Source: an uncultured Alkalilimnicola sp. (GTDB lineage: Bacteria; Pseudomonadota; Gammaproteobacteria; Nitrococcales; AK92). From it: a DNA stretch of 64,000 nucleotides. The notes under the pieces were generated by a model. It had not been told where the DNA came from, made no database searches, and worked only from the letters and a program-made list of their open reading frames with translations. The stretch is from NCBI GenBank assembly GCA_937951875.1, contig CALGAN010000007.1:1-64000 (forward strand), written 5' to 3'. Shown in pieces: positions 25,334 to 32,918 of this stretch (position 1 is the stretch's first letter; each line of letters starts with the position of its first letter). Both the position numbers and the translations under genes were made by a program.

Positions 25334-26164
25334 TTGGTCTCTGAGAAGCTCAAGCTCCACGGGTTCAACAACCTGACCAAATCTTTGAGTTTCAACATCT
25401 ACGACGTCTGCTACGCCAAAACCGCTGAGCAGCGCCAAGCCTATATCGAGTACATCGACGAGGTGTACAACGCCGAGCGTTTGACCCAGATCCTGACTCA
25501 GGTGTCAGACATCATTGGCGCCAACATCCTCAACATCGCGCGCCAGGACTACGAGCCGCAGGGCGCGAGCGTCACCATCCTCATCTCCGAGCAAGAGCTG
25601 GTCGAGAAGGAGCGGGTGGGCGTCAACCCGGCGCCGGGTCCGCTGCCTGAGACCGTGCTGGCGCATCTCGACAAGAGTCACATCACGGTTCACACCTATC
25701 CGGAAAGCCATCCGGACCAGGGTGTGTCGACCTTCCGGGCCGACATCGACGTGTCCACCTGCGGCGTCATCTCGCCGCTCAAGGCGTTGAACTTCCTGAT
25801 CCACTCCTTCGACTCGGACATCGTCACCATCGACTACCGGGTGCGTGGCTTCACCCGCGACGTGGCCGGCAAGAAGCACTTCATCGACCACGAGATCAAC
25901 TCGATCCAGAACTTCATGTCGGCGGATACCAAAGAGCGGTATCACATGATCGACGTGAACGTTTACCCGGAGCACATCTTCCACACCAAGATGCTGCTGA
26001 AGGACCTCAACCTCGACAACTACCTGTTCGGCGAGTCCGCCGACGAGCTGTCCGAGGAGGAGAAGATGGAGATCCGCATGCAGCTGCGGCGGGAGATGGC
26101 CGAGATCTTCTACGGCCGCAACATGGACCCGGGGAAGGAGATCGGCATCGGGCTGTGGCGTTGA
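25334..26164 (+). CDS. speD: S-adenosylmethionine decarboxylase proenzyme, E. coli type
   Basis: Makes decarboxylated SAM, the aminopropyl donor for spermidine. 276 aa, matching the E. coli-type proenzyme (not the short Bacillus type). The self-cleavage site is in LDKSHITVHTYPESHP, where the Ser after Lys becomes the pyruvoyl group; FRADIDVSTCGVISPLKALN and RGFTRDVAGKKHFIDHEINSIQNFM follow. TTG at 25334 is chosen because GGAGG is 8 nt upstream. The C-terminus has about 12 extra residues (DPGKEIGIGLWR). No speE is adjacent. Confidence 0.95.
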   Translation: MVSEKLKLHGFNNLTKSLSFNIYDVCYAKTAEQRQAYIEYIDEVYNAERLTQILTQVSDIIGANILNIARQDYEPQGASVTILISEQELVEKERVGVNPAPGPLPETVLAHLDKSHITVHTYPESHPDQGVSTFRADIDVSTCGVISPLKALNFLIHSFDSDIVTIDYRVRGFTRDVAGKKHFIDHEINSIQNFMSADTKERYHMIDVNVYPEHIFHTKMLLKDLNLDNYLFGESADELSEEEKMEIRMQLRREMAEIFYGRNMDPGKEIGIGLWR

Positions 26165-26171
26165 CGTGAGC

Positions 26172-26203
26172 GGGGGCCCAGTGCAATAGGGCCTTTTTGC
26201 TTT
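26172..26203 (+). terminator. Terminator after speD
   Basis: GGCCC, loop AGTGCAATA, GGGCC followed by TTTTTGCTTT. The stem is 5 bp plus possible G-U pairs, with a clear T tract. Starts 8 nt after the speD stop and stands just before the end of the convergent coq7. Confidence 0.7.
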
Positions 26204-26210
26204 CCGGCGT

Positions 26211-26858
26211 CTACAGCCAGTAGGTGGTGCCGGTCATTACCTTCGAGGCCGCCTTCATCAGCTGCGGGATAGGCGCGGGCAGCTCCGCGCCGCCCGCGTT
26301 CAGCGCGGTGGTGGCGTGCTTGCCCTCGTCCTCCTTCATCTGCTCCAGCACCGCGCGGCTGCGTGCATCCTGCGGCGCAAGGCGCTGCAGGTGGCCGTCC
26401 AGATGCTTGACCACCTGGTGCTCGGTCTCGGCCAGGAAGCCCAGGCTCCAGCGGTCGCCCGCCAATCCCGCCGCCGCCCCCAGCGCCAGTGAGCCGACAT
26501 AGAAGAAGGGGCTCAGGTAGCTGGTGCGCCCGCCCAGCTCCTCCAGCCGCTGCGAGCACCAGGCGAGATGGTCGTTCTCTTCCTCCGCCGCCTCCGTCAG
26601 CGCTTCCCGCACCGCCGGGTCGCGCGCTGTCAGCGCCTGTCCCTGATACAGAGCCTGAGCGCAGACCTCGCCACAGTGGTCGATACGGATCAGGCGAATC
26701 GCCTCCTGGCGCTCGCTCTCGTTCAGCTCCGCTTCGTCGTGGCGGTCGCCGGGGTAGGGGCGGCCGGTAGTGATCGGGCGCCCGAACACGGTGCGCAGAC
26801 CTTGGTCGATCTGCATCAGCAGGCGGTCGGCGAAGGTGTAGGCTCGATTCGGGGTCAT
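26211..26858 (-). CDS. coq7: Coq7, 2-octaprenyl-3-methyl-6-methoxy-1,4-benzoquinol hydroxylase
   Basis: Di-iron hydroxylase of ubiquinone synthesis that replaces UbiF in many proteobacteria. 215 aa. Carboxylate/His iron ligands are visible in RIDHCGEVCAQALYQGQ, EAAEEENDHLAWCSQRL, FLAETEHQVVKHLDGHL and QMKEDEGKHATTA, in the spacing typical of the ferritin-like fold. ATG at 26858 (MTPNRAYTF) is the family start; a longer frame upstream is not supported. Works with UbiH and UbiI encoded at 51245-53682. Confidence 0.94.
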   Translation of the reverse strand: MTPNRAYTFADRLLMQIDQGLRTVFGRPITTGRPYPGDRHDEAELNESERQEAIRLIRIDHCGEVCAQALYQGQALTARDPAVREALTEAAEEENDHLAWCSQRLEELGGRTSYLSPFFYVGSLALGAAAGLAGDRWSLGFLAETEHQVVKHLDGHLQRLAPQDARSRAVLEQMKEDEGKHATTALNAGGAELPAPIPQLMKAASKVMTGTTYWL

Positions 26859-27066
26859 GACGCGGTTTCCTGCGGCGGCCCCGATCTGCCCGGAGGCACG
26901 CCTGGGTTCGGTGTCGATGAACGGTAAGGATACCCAGTTGGCGCCCGCAAGGCAGCCCCAAGGGGGGAGACGCTGGGGCGGCGGCGCTGTGCGGCATGCT
27001 TTGTGTTGCGCTGCAGCGTTGAGGTAAGTGCCGGCCAATCAAGCTGAAGTCGTCGAAAGTTGGCGC

Positions 27067-27095
27067 TTGACATGTGCAGTGCAACATTGGACTAT
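27067..27095 (+). promoter_or_regulatory. Possible promoter for a small RNA upstream of rplM
   Basis: A perfect TTGACA (27067-27072) with only weak -10 options 17-20 nt later (GACTAT at 27090, TATGGG at 27093). It lies about 100 nt upstream of a strong terminator on the same strand. Confidence 0.4.
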
Positions 27096-27099
27096 GGGC

Positions 27100-27196
27100 T
27101 TGTCCGACAGCTTTGCGCTTGCATCGCTTCGGGCGACTCCTCCATCCTCCTTTGGTGTTCTTTGTTGGGCGCGGTACACTTGCCGCGCCTTTTTTT
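27100..27196 (+). ncRNA. Candidate small RNA between coq7 and rplM
   Basis: A plus-strand stretch of roughly 95 nt that ends in a strong intrinsic terminator (27168-27196) though no plus-strand gene precedes it. Contents: a small TCGC-TTCGG-GCGA hairpin (about 27123-27136), a C/U-rich single-stranded region CUCCUCCAUCCUCCUUUGG (27137-27155) with repeated CUCC motifs complementary to Shine-Dalgarno sequences, then the terminator. This is the anatomy of an Hfq- or Rsm-type regulatory RNA. The 5' end is a guess from TTGACA at 27067. No matching known family was recognised. It could also be a leftover attenuator. Confidence 0.45.
27168..27196 (+). terminator. Strong intrinsic terminator upstream of rplM
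   Basis: GGCGCGG (27168-27174), 8-nt loop, CCGCGCC (27183-27189), then seven T. It stands 101 nt before the rplM ATG and just ahead of the rplM promoter at 27206, so it must end another plus-strand transcript. Confidence 0.85.
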
Positions 27197-27205
27197 GTAC
27201 ACCAC

Positions 27206-27254
27206 TTGGCCCGACCGCAGAGTGCTTGTATGATGGCGGCCCGTTTTGTATGAT
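27206..27254 (+). promoter_or_regulatory. rplM: Tandem rplM promoters
   Basis: P1 is TTGGCC (27206-27211), 17 nt, TATGAT (27229-27234). P2 is TTGTAT (27226-27231), 17 nt, TATGAT (27249-27254). The two lie in a 20-nt near-direct repeat (TTGTATGAT...). They predict starts at about 27241 and 27261, well downstream of the terminator at 27168. Confidence 0.65.
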
Positions 27255-27297
27255 TGCCGGCCTTCTGACAGAGCACAGCCGCTTCGGAGTAGGCGTG

Positions 27298-27726
27298 ATG
27301 AAGACCTTTAGTGCAAAGGCAGCCGACGTAAAACGCGACTGGTACATCGTGGATGCCGAGGGCAAGACCCTGGGGCGTCTGGCCAGCGAGATCGCCCGGC
27401 GCCTTCGCGGCAAGCACAAGCCGGAGTACACTCCGCACGTTGATACCGGCGATTACATCGTCGTCATCAATGCTGAGAAGGTGGCGGTGACCGGCCGTAA
27501 GCAGACCGACAAAGTGTATCACCACCATACCGGTTGGATTGGTGGTCTGAAGAGCATTACCTTTGAGAAGCTGATCGACAAGGCCCCTGAGCGGGTGATC
27601 GAGATCGCGGTCAAGGGCATGCTCCCGAAGAATCCTCTCGGCCGCGCCATGTTCAAGAAGCTCAAGGTCTACAAGGGCACTGAGCATCGGCATGCCGCCC
27701 AGCAGCCCAAGCCGCTGGAAATCTAA
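27298..27726 (+). CDS. rplM: 50S ribosomal protein L13
   Basis: Early-assembly protein of the large ribosomal subunit. 142 aa, identical in length to E. coli L13, with MKTFSAKAADVKRDWYIVDAEGKTLGRLAS, GDYIVVINAEKVAVTG, and VKGMLPKNPLGRAMFKKLKVYKG. ATG 27298 has CGGAG 8 nt upstream. In operon with rpsI 30 nt downstream. In enterics L13 can autoregulate through its leader; the short leader here was not seen to match. Confidence 0.98.
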   Translation: MKTFSAKAADVKRDWYIVDAEGKTLGRLASEIARRLRGKHKPEYTPHVDTGDYIVVINAEKVAVTGRKQTDKVYHHHTGWIGGLKSITFEKLIDKAPERVIEIAVKGMLPKNPLGRAMFKKLKVYKGTEHRHAAQQPKPLEI

Positions 27727-27756
27727 GAGTCCGGTTAAAGTAAACGGATAGAGCGA

Positions 27757-28146
27757 ATGGCACAGCAGCACTACGGTACCGGCCGCCGCAAGACCTCGAC
27801 GGCTCGCGTGTTCTTGAAGCCCGGCAGCGGTCTGATTAAGATTAACGGCAAGCCGCTGGATCAGTACTTCGGCCGCGAGACCTCGCGTATGATGGTGCGG
27901 CAGCCGCTGGAGCTGATCGGCGCGACCGATAAGTTCGACGTGGAAGTCACCGTCGCTGGCGGTGGTATTTCCGGTCAGGCTGGCGCGATTCGCCACGGTC
28001 TCACTCGCGCGCTGATGGAGTATGATGGCGAATTGCGTGGTACACTACGCAAAGCCGGCTTCGTCACCCGCGACGCGCGTATGGTCGAGCGTAAGAAGGT
28101 CGGTCTGCACAAGGCCCGCCGCGCGACCCAGTTCTCGAAGCGCTAA
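27757..28146 (+). CDS. rpsI: 30S ribosomal protein S9
   Basis: Small-subunit head protein whose C-terminal tail reaches the P site. 129 aa with YGTGRRKTSTARVFLKPGSG, AGGGISGQAGAIRHGLTRAL, and the basic tail ending GLHKARRATQFSKR. Follows rplM and is followed after 18 nt by tRNA-Gln, so ribosomal protein and tRNA are probably on one transcript. Confidence 0.98.
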   Translation: MAQQHYGTGRRKTSTARVFLKPGSGLIKINGKPLDQYFGRETSRMMVRQPLELIGATDKFDVEVTVAGGGISGQAGAIRHGLTRALMEYDGELRGTLRKAGFVTRDARMVERKKVGLHKARRATQFSKR

Positions 28147-28164
28147 GGCCGGTCTGGTTTCCTT

Positions 28165-28238
28165 TGGGGGATCGTCTAACGGTAGGACAGCGGACTCTGA
28201 CTCCGTCAATCTAGGTTCGAATCCTAGTCCCCCAGCCA
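28165..28238 (+). tRNA. tRNA-Gln (anticodon CTG)
   Basis: 74 nt including encoded CCA. Acceptor TGGGGGA/TCCCCCA, D stem GTCT/GGAC, anticodon stem GCGGA/TCCGT with loop CTCTGAC (anticodon CTG), variable CAAT, T arm CTAGG-TTCGAAT-CCTAG, discriminator G. U1-A72 is characteristic of bacterial tRNA-Gln. Confidence 0.97.
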
Positions 28239-28242
28239 ATAC

Positions 28243-28280
28243 AGAAGGGGCTATGCGAAAGCGTAGCCCCTTCTTCTTTT
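28243..28280 (+). terminator. Terminator of the rplM-rpsI-tRNA-Gln unit
   Basis: A 14-bp stem AGAAGGGGCTATGC / GCGTAGCCCCTTCT (one G-U pair) closed by a GAAA tetraloop and followed by TCTTTT. Starts 4 nt after the tRNA CCA. Confidence 0.92.
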
Positions 28281-28550
28281 GCTCGGAGAAATCGCTATCA
28301 GGAGCGCCCGAGACAGGGCCTTAGGCCTGTCCAGGCGGTGCGGCAGAGGTTTCTTGCTGACCCATCGTGGCGGTGCATGCCCACATCGCCAGGCACGCGT
28401 GCGTAAGCTATCCCCACAAGTATGTGGAGCAGCTTCAGGCCTTACGATGGGCGCATGCGATGGTGACCGTCGTGATGGCCCAAAGACGGCGCTACCGCTC
28501 ATGAGCCCATGAAGGGCCTCGGTGCGCACCGAGCCGGGCGCTGGCGCGCG
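28281..28550. other. Intergenic region after tRNA-Gln
   Basis: 270 nt with no supported gene. It contains a 16-nt perfect palindrome CTCGGTGCGCACCGAG (28518-28533) next to the cytochrome c terminator. I looked for a repeated tRNA 3' end, integrase remnant or att site, since tRNA genes are common integration targets, and saw none. Confidence 0.5.
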
Positions 28551-28577
28551 AAAAAAGCCCGGCGCGAGGGCCGGGCT
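28551..28577 (-). terminator. Terminator of the cytochrome c gene
   Basis: On the minus strand AGCCCGGC, loop CCTCGC, GCCGGGCT, then six T. It starts 19 nt after the stop at 28597. Confidence 0.9.
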
Positions 28578-28596
28578 CGGGGGAGGAGGGGTGCCG

Positions 28597-28914
28597 TTAC
28601 TTGCAGGTCTGCTGGCTGTAGTAGGCAGCGAGGTCGGCCATGTCCTGGTCGGACAGGTTGGCCGCCATGGGGGTCATCACCGCAGACTGGCCGCCGCCGC
28701 GCTGCTTGTTCTTGTACGCCTGGAGCGCGTTGACCATGTAGGCCTCGTTTTGGCCGCACAGGTTCGGATAGATGGGCATGATGCCCTTGCCGTTGGTGCC
28801 GTGGCAGGCAACGCAGGTGGCCGACTTCGTCTTGCCGGCGGCGGCGTCGCCGGCGGCGTTGGCCGAGGTGGCGGCCGCCAGGCCAAGAACGACAGCGATC
28901 AGAGTCTTGTGCAT
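28597..28914 (-). CDS. Small periplasmic class I cytochrome c
   Basis: A 105-residue monoheme cytochrome. A signal peptide (MHKTLIAVVLGLAAATSANA) is followed by heme motif CVACHG and a distal Met candidate in SAVMTPMAANLSDQDMADLAAYY, a pattern of the c4/c5 half-domain or c553 type. Likely an electron carrier in the periplasm, possibly to the cbb3 oxidase encoded at 42377-45519. ATG at 28914 has GGAG 8 nt upstream; the upstream extension of the frame is not coding. Single gene with its own terminator. Confidence 0.9.
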   Translation of the reverse strand: MHKTLIAVVLGLAAATSANAAGDAAAGKTKSATCVACHGTNGKGIMPIYPNLCGQNEAYMVNALQAYKNKQRGGGQSAVMTPMAANLSDQDMADLAAYYSQQTCK

Positions 28915-29332
28915 CGGGTTTGCTCCAAAGGTCCGCTCGTGAGTGACGACCAAGCCGCGACGGGTTGCGCCGGGCATGGCCGATCGGCCGCGGTCAGCGG
29001 CTGACGCCAGCGGTGGCGCGGCTGCGCCGGTCGATCCTTGAGCCGACCGATCAGCCCACCACCGGTCGCGTCTGGTCAGCCTAGGGCCGCGCGTGCCGCT
29101 ACCGCTCCAGGCTTGCGACGACCCGAGCGCCGCGCGCCCGTGTCGCCAGGCGCATTATTGGCCAAAGCGGCGCGTAAAGAAACTCTTTTCTCATCATTGC
29201 GTTGACGCAAATCTTTGAAATTTAAGGACAACCCTGGCCGGGTGGGGAGGGGTGCTCGCCATGCTGCCGACGGAGCGTCGGCGGCGCCCGTGCCGGGGCC
29301 GAGCCGCGGCACGGGCTGTCGGCCGTTCGACC
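28915..29332. other. Intergenic region upstream of the cytochrome c gene
   Basis: 418 nt without a supported gene. An AT-rich island at about 29150-29225 contains the palindrome TTGCGT-TG-ACGCAA (29197-29210) and, on the minus strand, AATAAT (about 29156-29151) with TTTCTT 17 nt upstream, a possible promoter for the cytochrome. At 29286-29316 a perfect 10-bp repeat GCCCGTGCCG/CGGCACGGGC lies 17 nt beyond the DUF2905 stop and may mark its 3' end, although it lacks a T tract. Confidence 0.45.
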
Positions 29333-29539
29333 TCATTTGCGCAGCAGCCAGAACAGTAGGCTGAGCACGATGCTGACGATGATCGAGGTGGTGATCGGGA
29401 AGTAGAACGAGAAACCCGGCCGCTGGATGGCGATGTCGCCCGGCAGGCGGCCCAGGCCGAGCTTGGACAGCCATGGCCAGAGCGCACCCACCAGCACCAG
29501 CGTCAAGCCCAGGACGATGAGCAGCTTCGGCATCGACAT
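29333..29539 (-). CDS. DUF2905 small membrane protein
   Basis: A 68-residue protein with two membrane helices (LLIVLGLTLVLVGALWPWL and ITTSIIVSIVLSLLFWLLR) around the conserved loop GLGRLPGDIAIQRPGFSFYFP, which defines DUF2905. Function unknown in the family. Start at 29539 lies 6 nt after the rpiA stop, so it is co-transcribed with rpiA. Confidence 0.88.
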   Translation of the reverse strand: MSMPKLLIVLGLTLVLVGALWPWLSKLGLGRLPGDIAIQRPGFSFYFPITTSIIVSIVLSLLFWLLRK

Positions 29540-29545
29540 AGGTCG

Positions 29546-30211
29546 CTAGGGCGCCCGCAGGGTGCGCACGCTGCCGTCGTCCTGGCCGAGCAGCAGTACG
29601 TCGGCCGGACGCAGCGCGAACAGGCCGTTGGTGACCACGCCGGGGATATCGTTGATCTCCCGCTCCAGCCGGATCGGTTCGGCGATCTCCAGGCCGTGCA
29701 CATCGAGGATGATGTTGCCGTTATCGGTGGTGAAGCCGACTCGCAGTTCCGGCTTGCCGCCCAGCGCCACCAGCTGGCGCGCCACATAGCCGCGCGCCAT
29801 GGGGATGACCTCCACGGGCAACGGGAAGCGGCCGAGCACGCGCACGAGCTTGGAATTGTCGGCTATGCACACGAATTGCCGGCTGGCGGCGGCGATAATC
29901 TTCTCGCGGGTCAGCGCGCCGCCGCCGCCCTTGATCAGCTGCAGCAGCTCGTTGGACTCGTCGGCGCCGTCCACGTACACCGGAATGTCGTCGACCTCGT
30001 TGAGATCGAGCACCTCGATGCCATGGGCGCGCAGGCGCTTGGTGGACGCCTCCGAGCTGGAGACGGCGCCGGCGATCGGAATGCGGCTGGCGGCCAGCGC
30101 GTCGATGAAGTGATTCACCGTCGACCCGGTGCCGATACCCACCACCGTGCCGGGCTGGATGTACTGGAGGGCGGCCTGGGCGGCCGCCTTTTTCTGGGCG
30201 TCCGAGGTCAT
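29546..30211 (-). CDS. rpiA: Ribose-5-phosphate isomerase A
   Basis: Interconverts ribose-5-phosphate and ribulose-5-phosphate. 221 aa with GIGTGSTVNHFIDAL, SSSEASTKRLRAHGI, VDGADESNELLQLIKGGGGALTREKIIA and the catalytic-loop ADNSKLVRVLGRFPLPVEVIPMA. Divergent from ilvA; GGAGATCACC precedes the ATG. Complements rpe and tkt in the non-oxidative pentose phosphate pathway. Confidence 0.97.
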   Translation of the reverse strand: MTSDAQKKAAAQAALQYIQPGTVVGIGTGSTVNHFIDALAASRIPIAGAVSSSEASTKRLRAHGIEVLDLNEVDDIPVYVDGADESNELLQLIKGGGGALTREKIIAAASRQFVCIADNSKLVRVLGRFPLPVEVIPMARGYVARQLVALGGKPELRVGFTTDNGNIILDVHGLEIAEPIRLEREINDIPGVVTNGLFALRPADVLLLGQDDGSVRTLRAP

Positions 30212-30287
30212 GGTGATCTCCTGCTGAGGTTGGCAGCGGCATGATAAAGGGGCGCGACCGCGCTGCGGAAGCGCGTTCCATTTCGCC

Positions 30288-30317
30288 TTACCAGACTACC
30301 GCGGATTCCCGTACACT
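30288..30317 (+). promoter_or_regulatory. Possible ilvA promoter
   Basis: TTACCA (30288-30293), 18 nt, TACACT (30312-30317), which predicts a start about 24 nt before the ilvA ATG. A 6-bp GC hairpin CGCGCT/AGCGCG (about 30259-30275) lies further upstream. No Ile/Leu/Val-rich leader peptide was seen. Confidence 0.45.
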
Positions 30318-30347
30318 TTGCTCACTTGCCACCGTGTACCTTAAATA

Positions 30348-31865
30348 ATGACCAAGGCCTACCTGGAAAAGATCCTCACGGCCTGCGTCTACGACGTAGC
30401 CATCCAATCCCCCCTCGATCTGGCGCAGAATCTGTCGAACCGGCTCGGCAACCGCGTGCTGCTCAAGCGCGAGGACTTGCAGCCGGTGTTCTCCTTCAAG
30501 CTGCGAGGGGCCTACAACAAGATCTCGCAGCTCAGCGACGCCGAGCGCGAGCGCGGCGTCATCTGCGCTTCGGCCGGCAACCATGCCCAGGGCGTGGCGC
30601 TGGCCGCCAAGCGGCTGGGCATCAAGGCGGTGATCGTGATGCCCCGCACCACGCCGAGCATCAAGGTCAACAACGTGCGCAACCTGGGCGGACGGGTGGT
30701 GCTGCACGGCGACAGCTACGACGAGGCCTCCGCCTACGCCCAGAAGCTGGTGGCCGAGCGCGGCATGGTGTACATCCCGCCGTACGACGATCCAGACGTG
30801 ATCGCCGGCCAGGGCACGGTGGGCATGGAGATCCTGCACCAGCACCCGCGCAAGCTGCACGCGGTGTTCGTGCCGGTGGGTGGCGGCGGCTTGATCGCCG
30901 GCGTGGCCGCCTACATCAAGCAGCTGCGTCCGGACATCCGCATCATCGGCGTAGAGCCGGAGGATGCGCCGACCCTGTACGAGGCGCTGCGCCACGGCGA
31001 GCGGGTGGTGCTCGAACAGGTCGGCCTATTCGCCGATGGCGTGGCGGTGCGGCAGATCGGCGAGGAGCCGTTCCGGATCTGCCGCGAGCACGTCGACGAG
31101 GTGGTGCTGGTCAGCACCGACGAGATCTGCGCCGCGATCAAGGACATCTTCGACGATACCCGCTCGATCATGGAGCCGGCGGGCGCGCTCGCCACTGCGG
31201 GGCTCAAGAAGTACGTCGAGCGCACCGGCATTCGCGACCAGAGCCTGGTGGCGATCAACAGCGGCGCCAACATGAATTTCGGCAGCCTGGCCCATGTGGC
31301 GGAGCGGGCGGAAATCGGCGAGCACAGCGAAGCGGTGCTCGCCGTGACCATCCCCGAGCGTCCCGGCAGCTTCCGCGAGTTCTGCGAGACCCTGGGCGCG
31401 CGCTCCATCACCGAGTTCAATTACCGCTATGCCGATGTCGATCAGGCGCACGTCTTCGTCGGCATTCAGCTCCGGGATGGCGCGGAGGAGCGCAACCAGG
31501 TGATCGAGGATCTGCGCCAGCGCGGTTATCCCGTGGTGGACCTCACCGACGACGAGATGGCCAAAGTGCATGTGCGCCATATGGTTGGCGGTCGCGGCCA
31601 CGGCAAGGTGGCCCATGAGATCGTCTACCGCTTTGAGTTCCCCGAGCGGCCCGGCGCTTTGTCCAATTTCCTGTCCAAGATGGGCGGTCGCTGGAATATC
31701 AGCATGTTCCACTACCGTAACCATGGCGCGGCCTATGGCCGGGTGCTGGTGGGTATCCAGGTGCCGCCGGAGCAGCGGCCCCGCTTCCAGGAATTCCTCG
31801 ACAAGCTCGGCTACGAGTACGCCGAGGAAACCGCCAATCCCGCCTATCGCATCTTCCTGAGCTGA
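30348..31865 (+). CDS. ilvA: Biosynthetic threonine dehydratase
   Basis: PLP enzyme making 2-oxobutanoate from threonine, first step of isoleucine synthesis. 505 aa, the long biosynthetic form. PLP Lys in VFSFKLRGAYNKI; GGGGL phosphate loop in VPVGGGGLIAGVA; the C-terminal third (from about residue 325, VLAVTIPERPGSFREFCETLG and FEFPERPGALSNFLSKMG) contains two ACT-like regulatory domains for Ile/Val control. Stand-alone gene, divergent from rpiA. Confidence 0.96.
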   Translation: MTKAYLEKILTACVYDVAIQSPLDLAQNLSNRLGNRVLLKREDLQPVFSFKLRGAYNKISQLSDAERERGVICASAGNHAQGVALAAKRLGIKAVIVMPRTTPSIKVNNVRNLGGRVVLHGDSYDEASAYAQKLVAERGMVYIPPYDDPDVIAGQGTVGMEILHQHPRKLHAVFVPVGGGGLIAGVAAYIKQLRPDIRIIGVEPEDAPTLYEALRHGERVVLEQVGLFADGVAVRQIGEEPFRICREHVDEVVLVSTDEICAAIKDIFDDTRSIMEPAGALATAGLKKYVERTGIRDQSLVAINSGANMNFGSLAHVAERAEIGEHSEAVLAVTIPERPGSFREFCETLGARSITEFNYRYADVDQAHVFVGIQLRDGAEERNQVIEDLRQRGYPVVDLTDDEMAKVHVRHMVGGRGHGKVAHEIVYRFEFPERPGALSNFLSKMGGRWNISMFHYRNHGAAYGRVLVGIQVPPEQRPRFQEFLDKLGYEYAEETANPAYRIFLS

Positions 31866-32442
31866 ATGGCGTACGGGCGGCCGCGGGCGCGGGATGCTGC
31901 CCGTGCCGCCGCTCCGTGCGATTCGGACCGTCTTCCCGCGCTTCATCCCGGCGCCGTCGAGCTATCGCCTCACATTAGCCCCGTGTTCCCGGCGGCATCG
32001 CTCGAGCGCCCCCGGCGCAGGTCTTTCGATCTTTTCGGCGCCGCCTTTACCGGCGAACGATCGCGATGAGCGCCCTGTCGGCGCGTCATGAGGAATTTTC
32101 TTTCACGTGCTTAGGGGAGGTCCTTGGCGAGGTCAGTCCACGCTCGTTCCCAGTTGCTCGCGTCGTTACGGTGAACGACGGCGATTGACGTTACGGCAAT
32201 TGAACTGCCGGCGGCACTGTAGGAATATGGCTGCAAAGCTCTCGTCAATGGTGCTGCCGATTCGCGCTGTGCGGTGCGCTCTTCCACGGATAAATCGCCA
32301 GACGCCTCGTTCACGGGCGTTCGATAAAGACATAAGTGCTTGACTGGGGAGGGGGAAAATAACCGGTGATGGTCGTTGCTTGTACGTTCGTGGATTTGGT
32401 CTAAATTGCTTATGTTGGCGAAGTAACTGAGGTCGTCCAGCC
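31866..32442. other. Long intergenic region upstream of the cold-shock gene
   Basis: 577 nt, less GC-rich than its surroundings, without a convincing protein gene; a 78-codon frame at 32107-32343 has no family features. Two adjacent small inverted repeats are present: GTCGTT/AACGAC (32162-32179) and CGGCA/TGCCG (32194-32210). Near the 3' end TTGTAC (32380-32385), 16 nt, TAAATT (32402-32407) could be the csp promoter, giving a short leader of about 30 nt. The rest may hide a small RNA or a degenerate gene. Confidence 0.4.
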
Positions 32443-32658
32443 GTGGCAGAGCGCGAAAGCGGTATTGTGAAGTGGTTCGATAGCGCCAAGGGCTATGGTT
32501 TCATCCAGCGTCCGCAAGGCGATGATGTGTTCGTGCATTACCGCGCCATTCGTGGCGAGGGATTTCGCACCTTGGAAGGGGGACAGCACGTGGAGTTTAC
32601 CGTTGTCCAAGGCCAGAAAGGCCTGCAGGCGGACGACGTCGATGTGATCAAGAAATAG
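32443..32658 (+). CDS. Cold-shock domain protein
   Basis: A 71-residue single cold-shock domain that binds single-stranded RNA/DNA. RNP1 is KGYGFIQ and RNP2 is DVFVHYRAI; the start ESGIVKWFDSAKG is typical. GTG start at 32443 with GAGG 10 nt upstream. It cannot be assigned to a particular Csp paralogue. No canonical terminator follows; a 7-bp TGCCCGC/GCGGGCA stem lies at 32663-32687. Confidence 0.92.
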   Translation: MAERESGIVKWFDSAKGYGFIQRPQGDDVFVHYRAIRGEGFRTLEGGQHVEFTVVQGQKGLQADDVDVIKK

Positions 32659-32918
32659 CCGTTGCCCGCGGCGACCCGGTGCGGGCACGACGCGGCCCGC
32701 CGCCGGGTTCTGTCGTTCATTAATCGGTCGTTACCACGGGTTCAAACCCAGTCGCTCCATTTCGTTTGGCTGCGACATCGGGAAGGCGCTGAGGCCGCGG
32801 GGCGCGGCCGATCCTGTCGGCGGAAGCGGGGAAAAGGCTGGCTGGGGACCGCCAGCGTAAAGCGCGGCAAGCGGCCGCCGAGGCATGCGTGGCCCCGGCG
32901 GCGCGGACACACGGCCGC

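Noticed and set aside
28239..28596. Integrated element at tRNA-Gln
   Set aside because: No integrase, no repeated tRNA end and no composition change; only a terminator and intergenic DNA.
28915..29332. Protein gene in the gap before the cytochrome gene (minus-strand frames)
   Set aside because: The frames extend from the DUF2905 gene in other registers and lack any protein-like features.
32107..32343. 78-codon frame upstream of the cold-shock gene
   Set aside because: No ribosome-binding site of note, Arg/Cys-rich sequence and no family resemblance.
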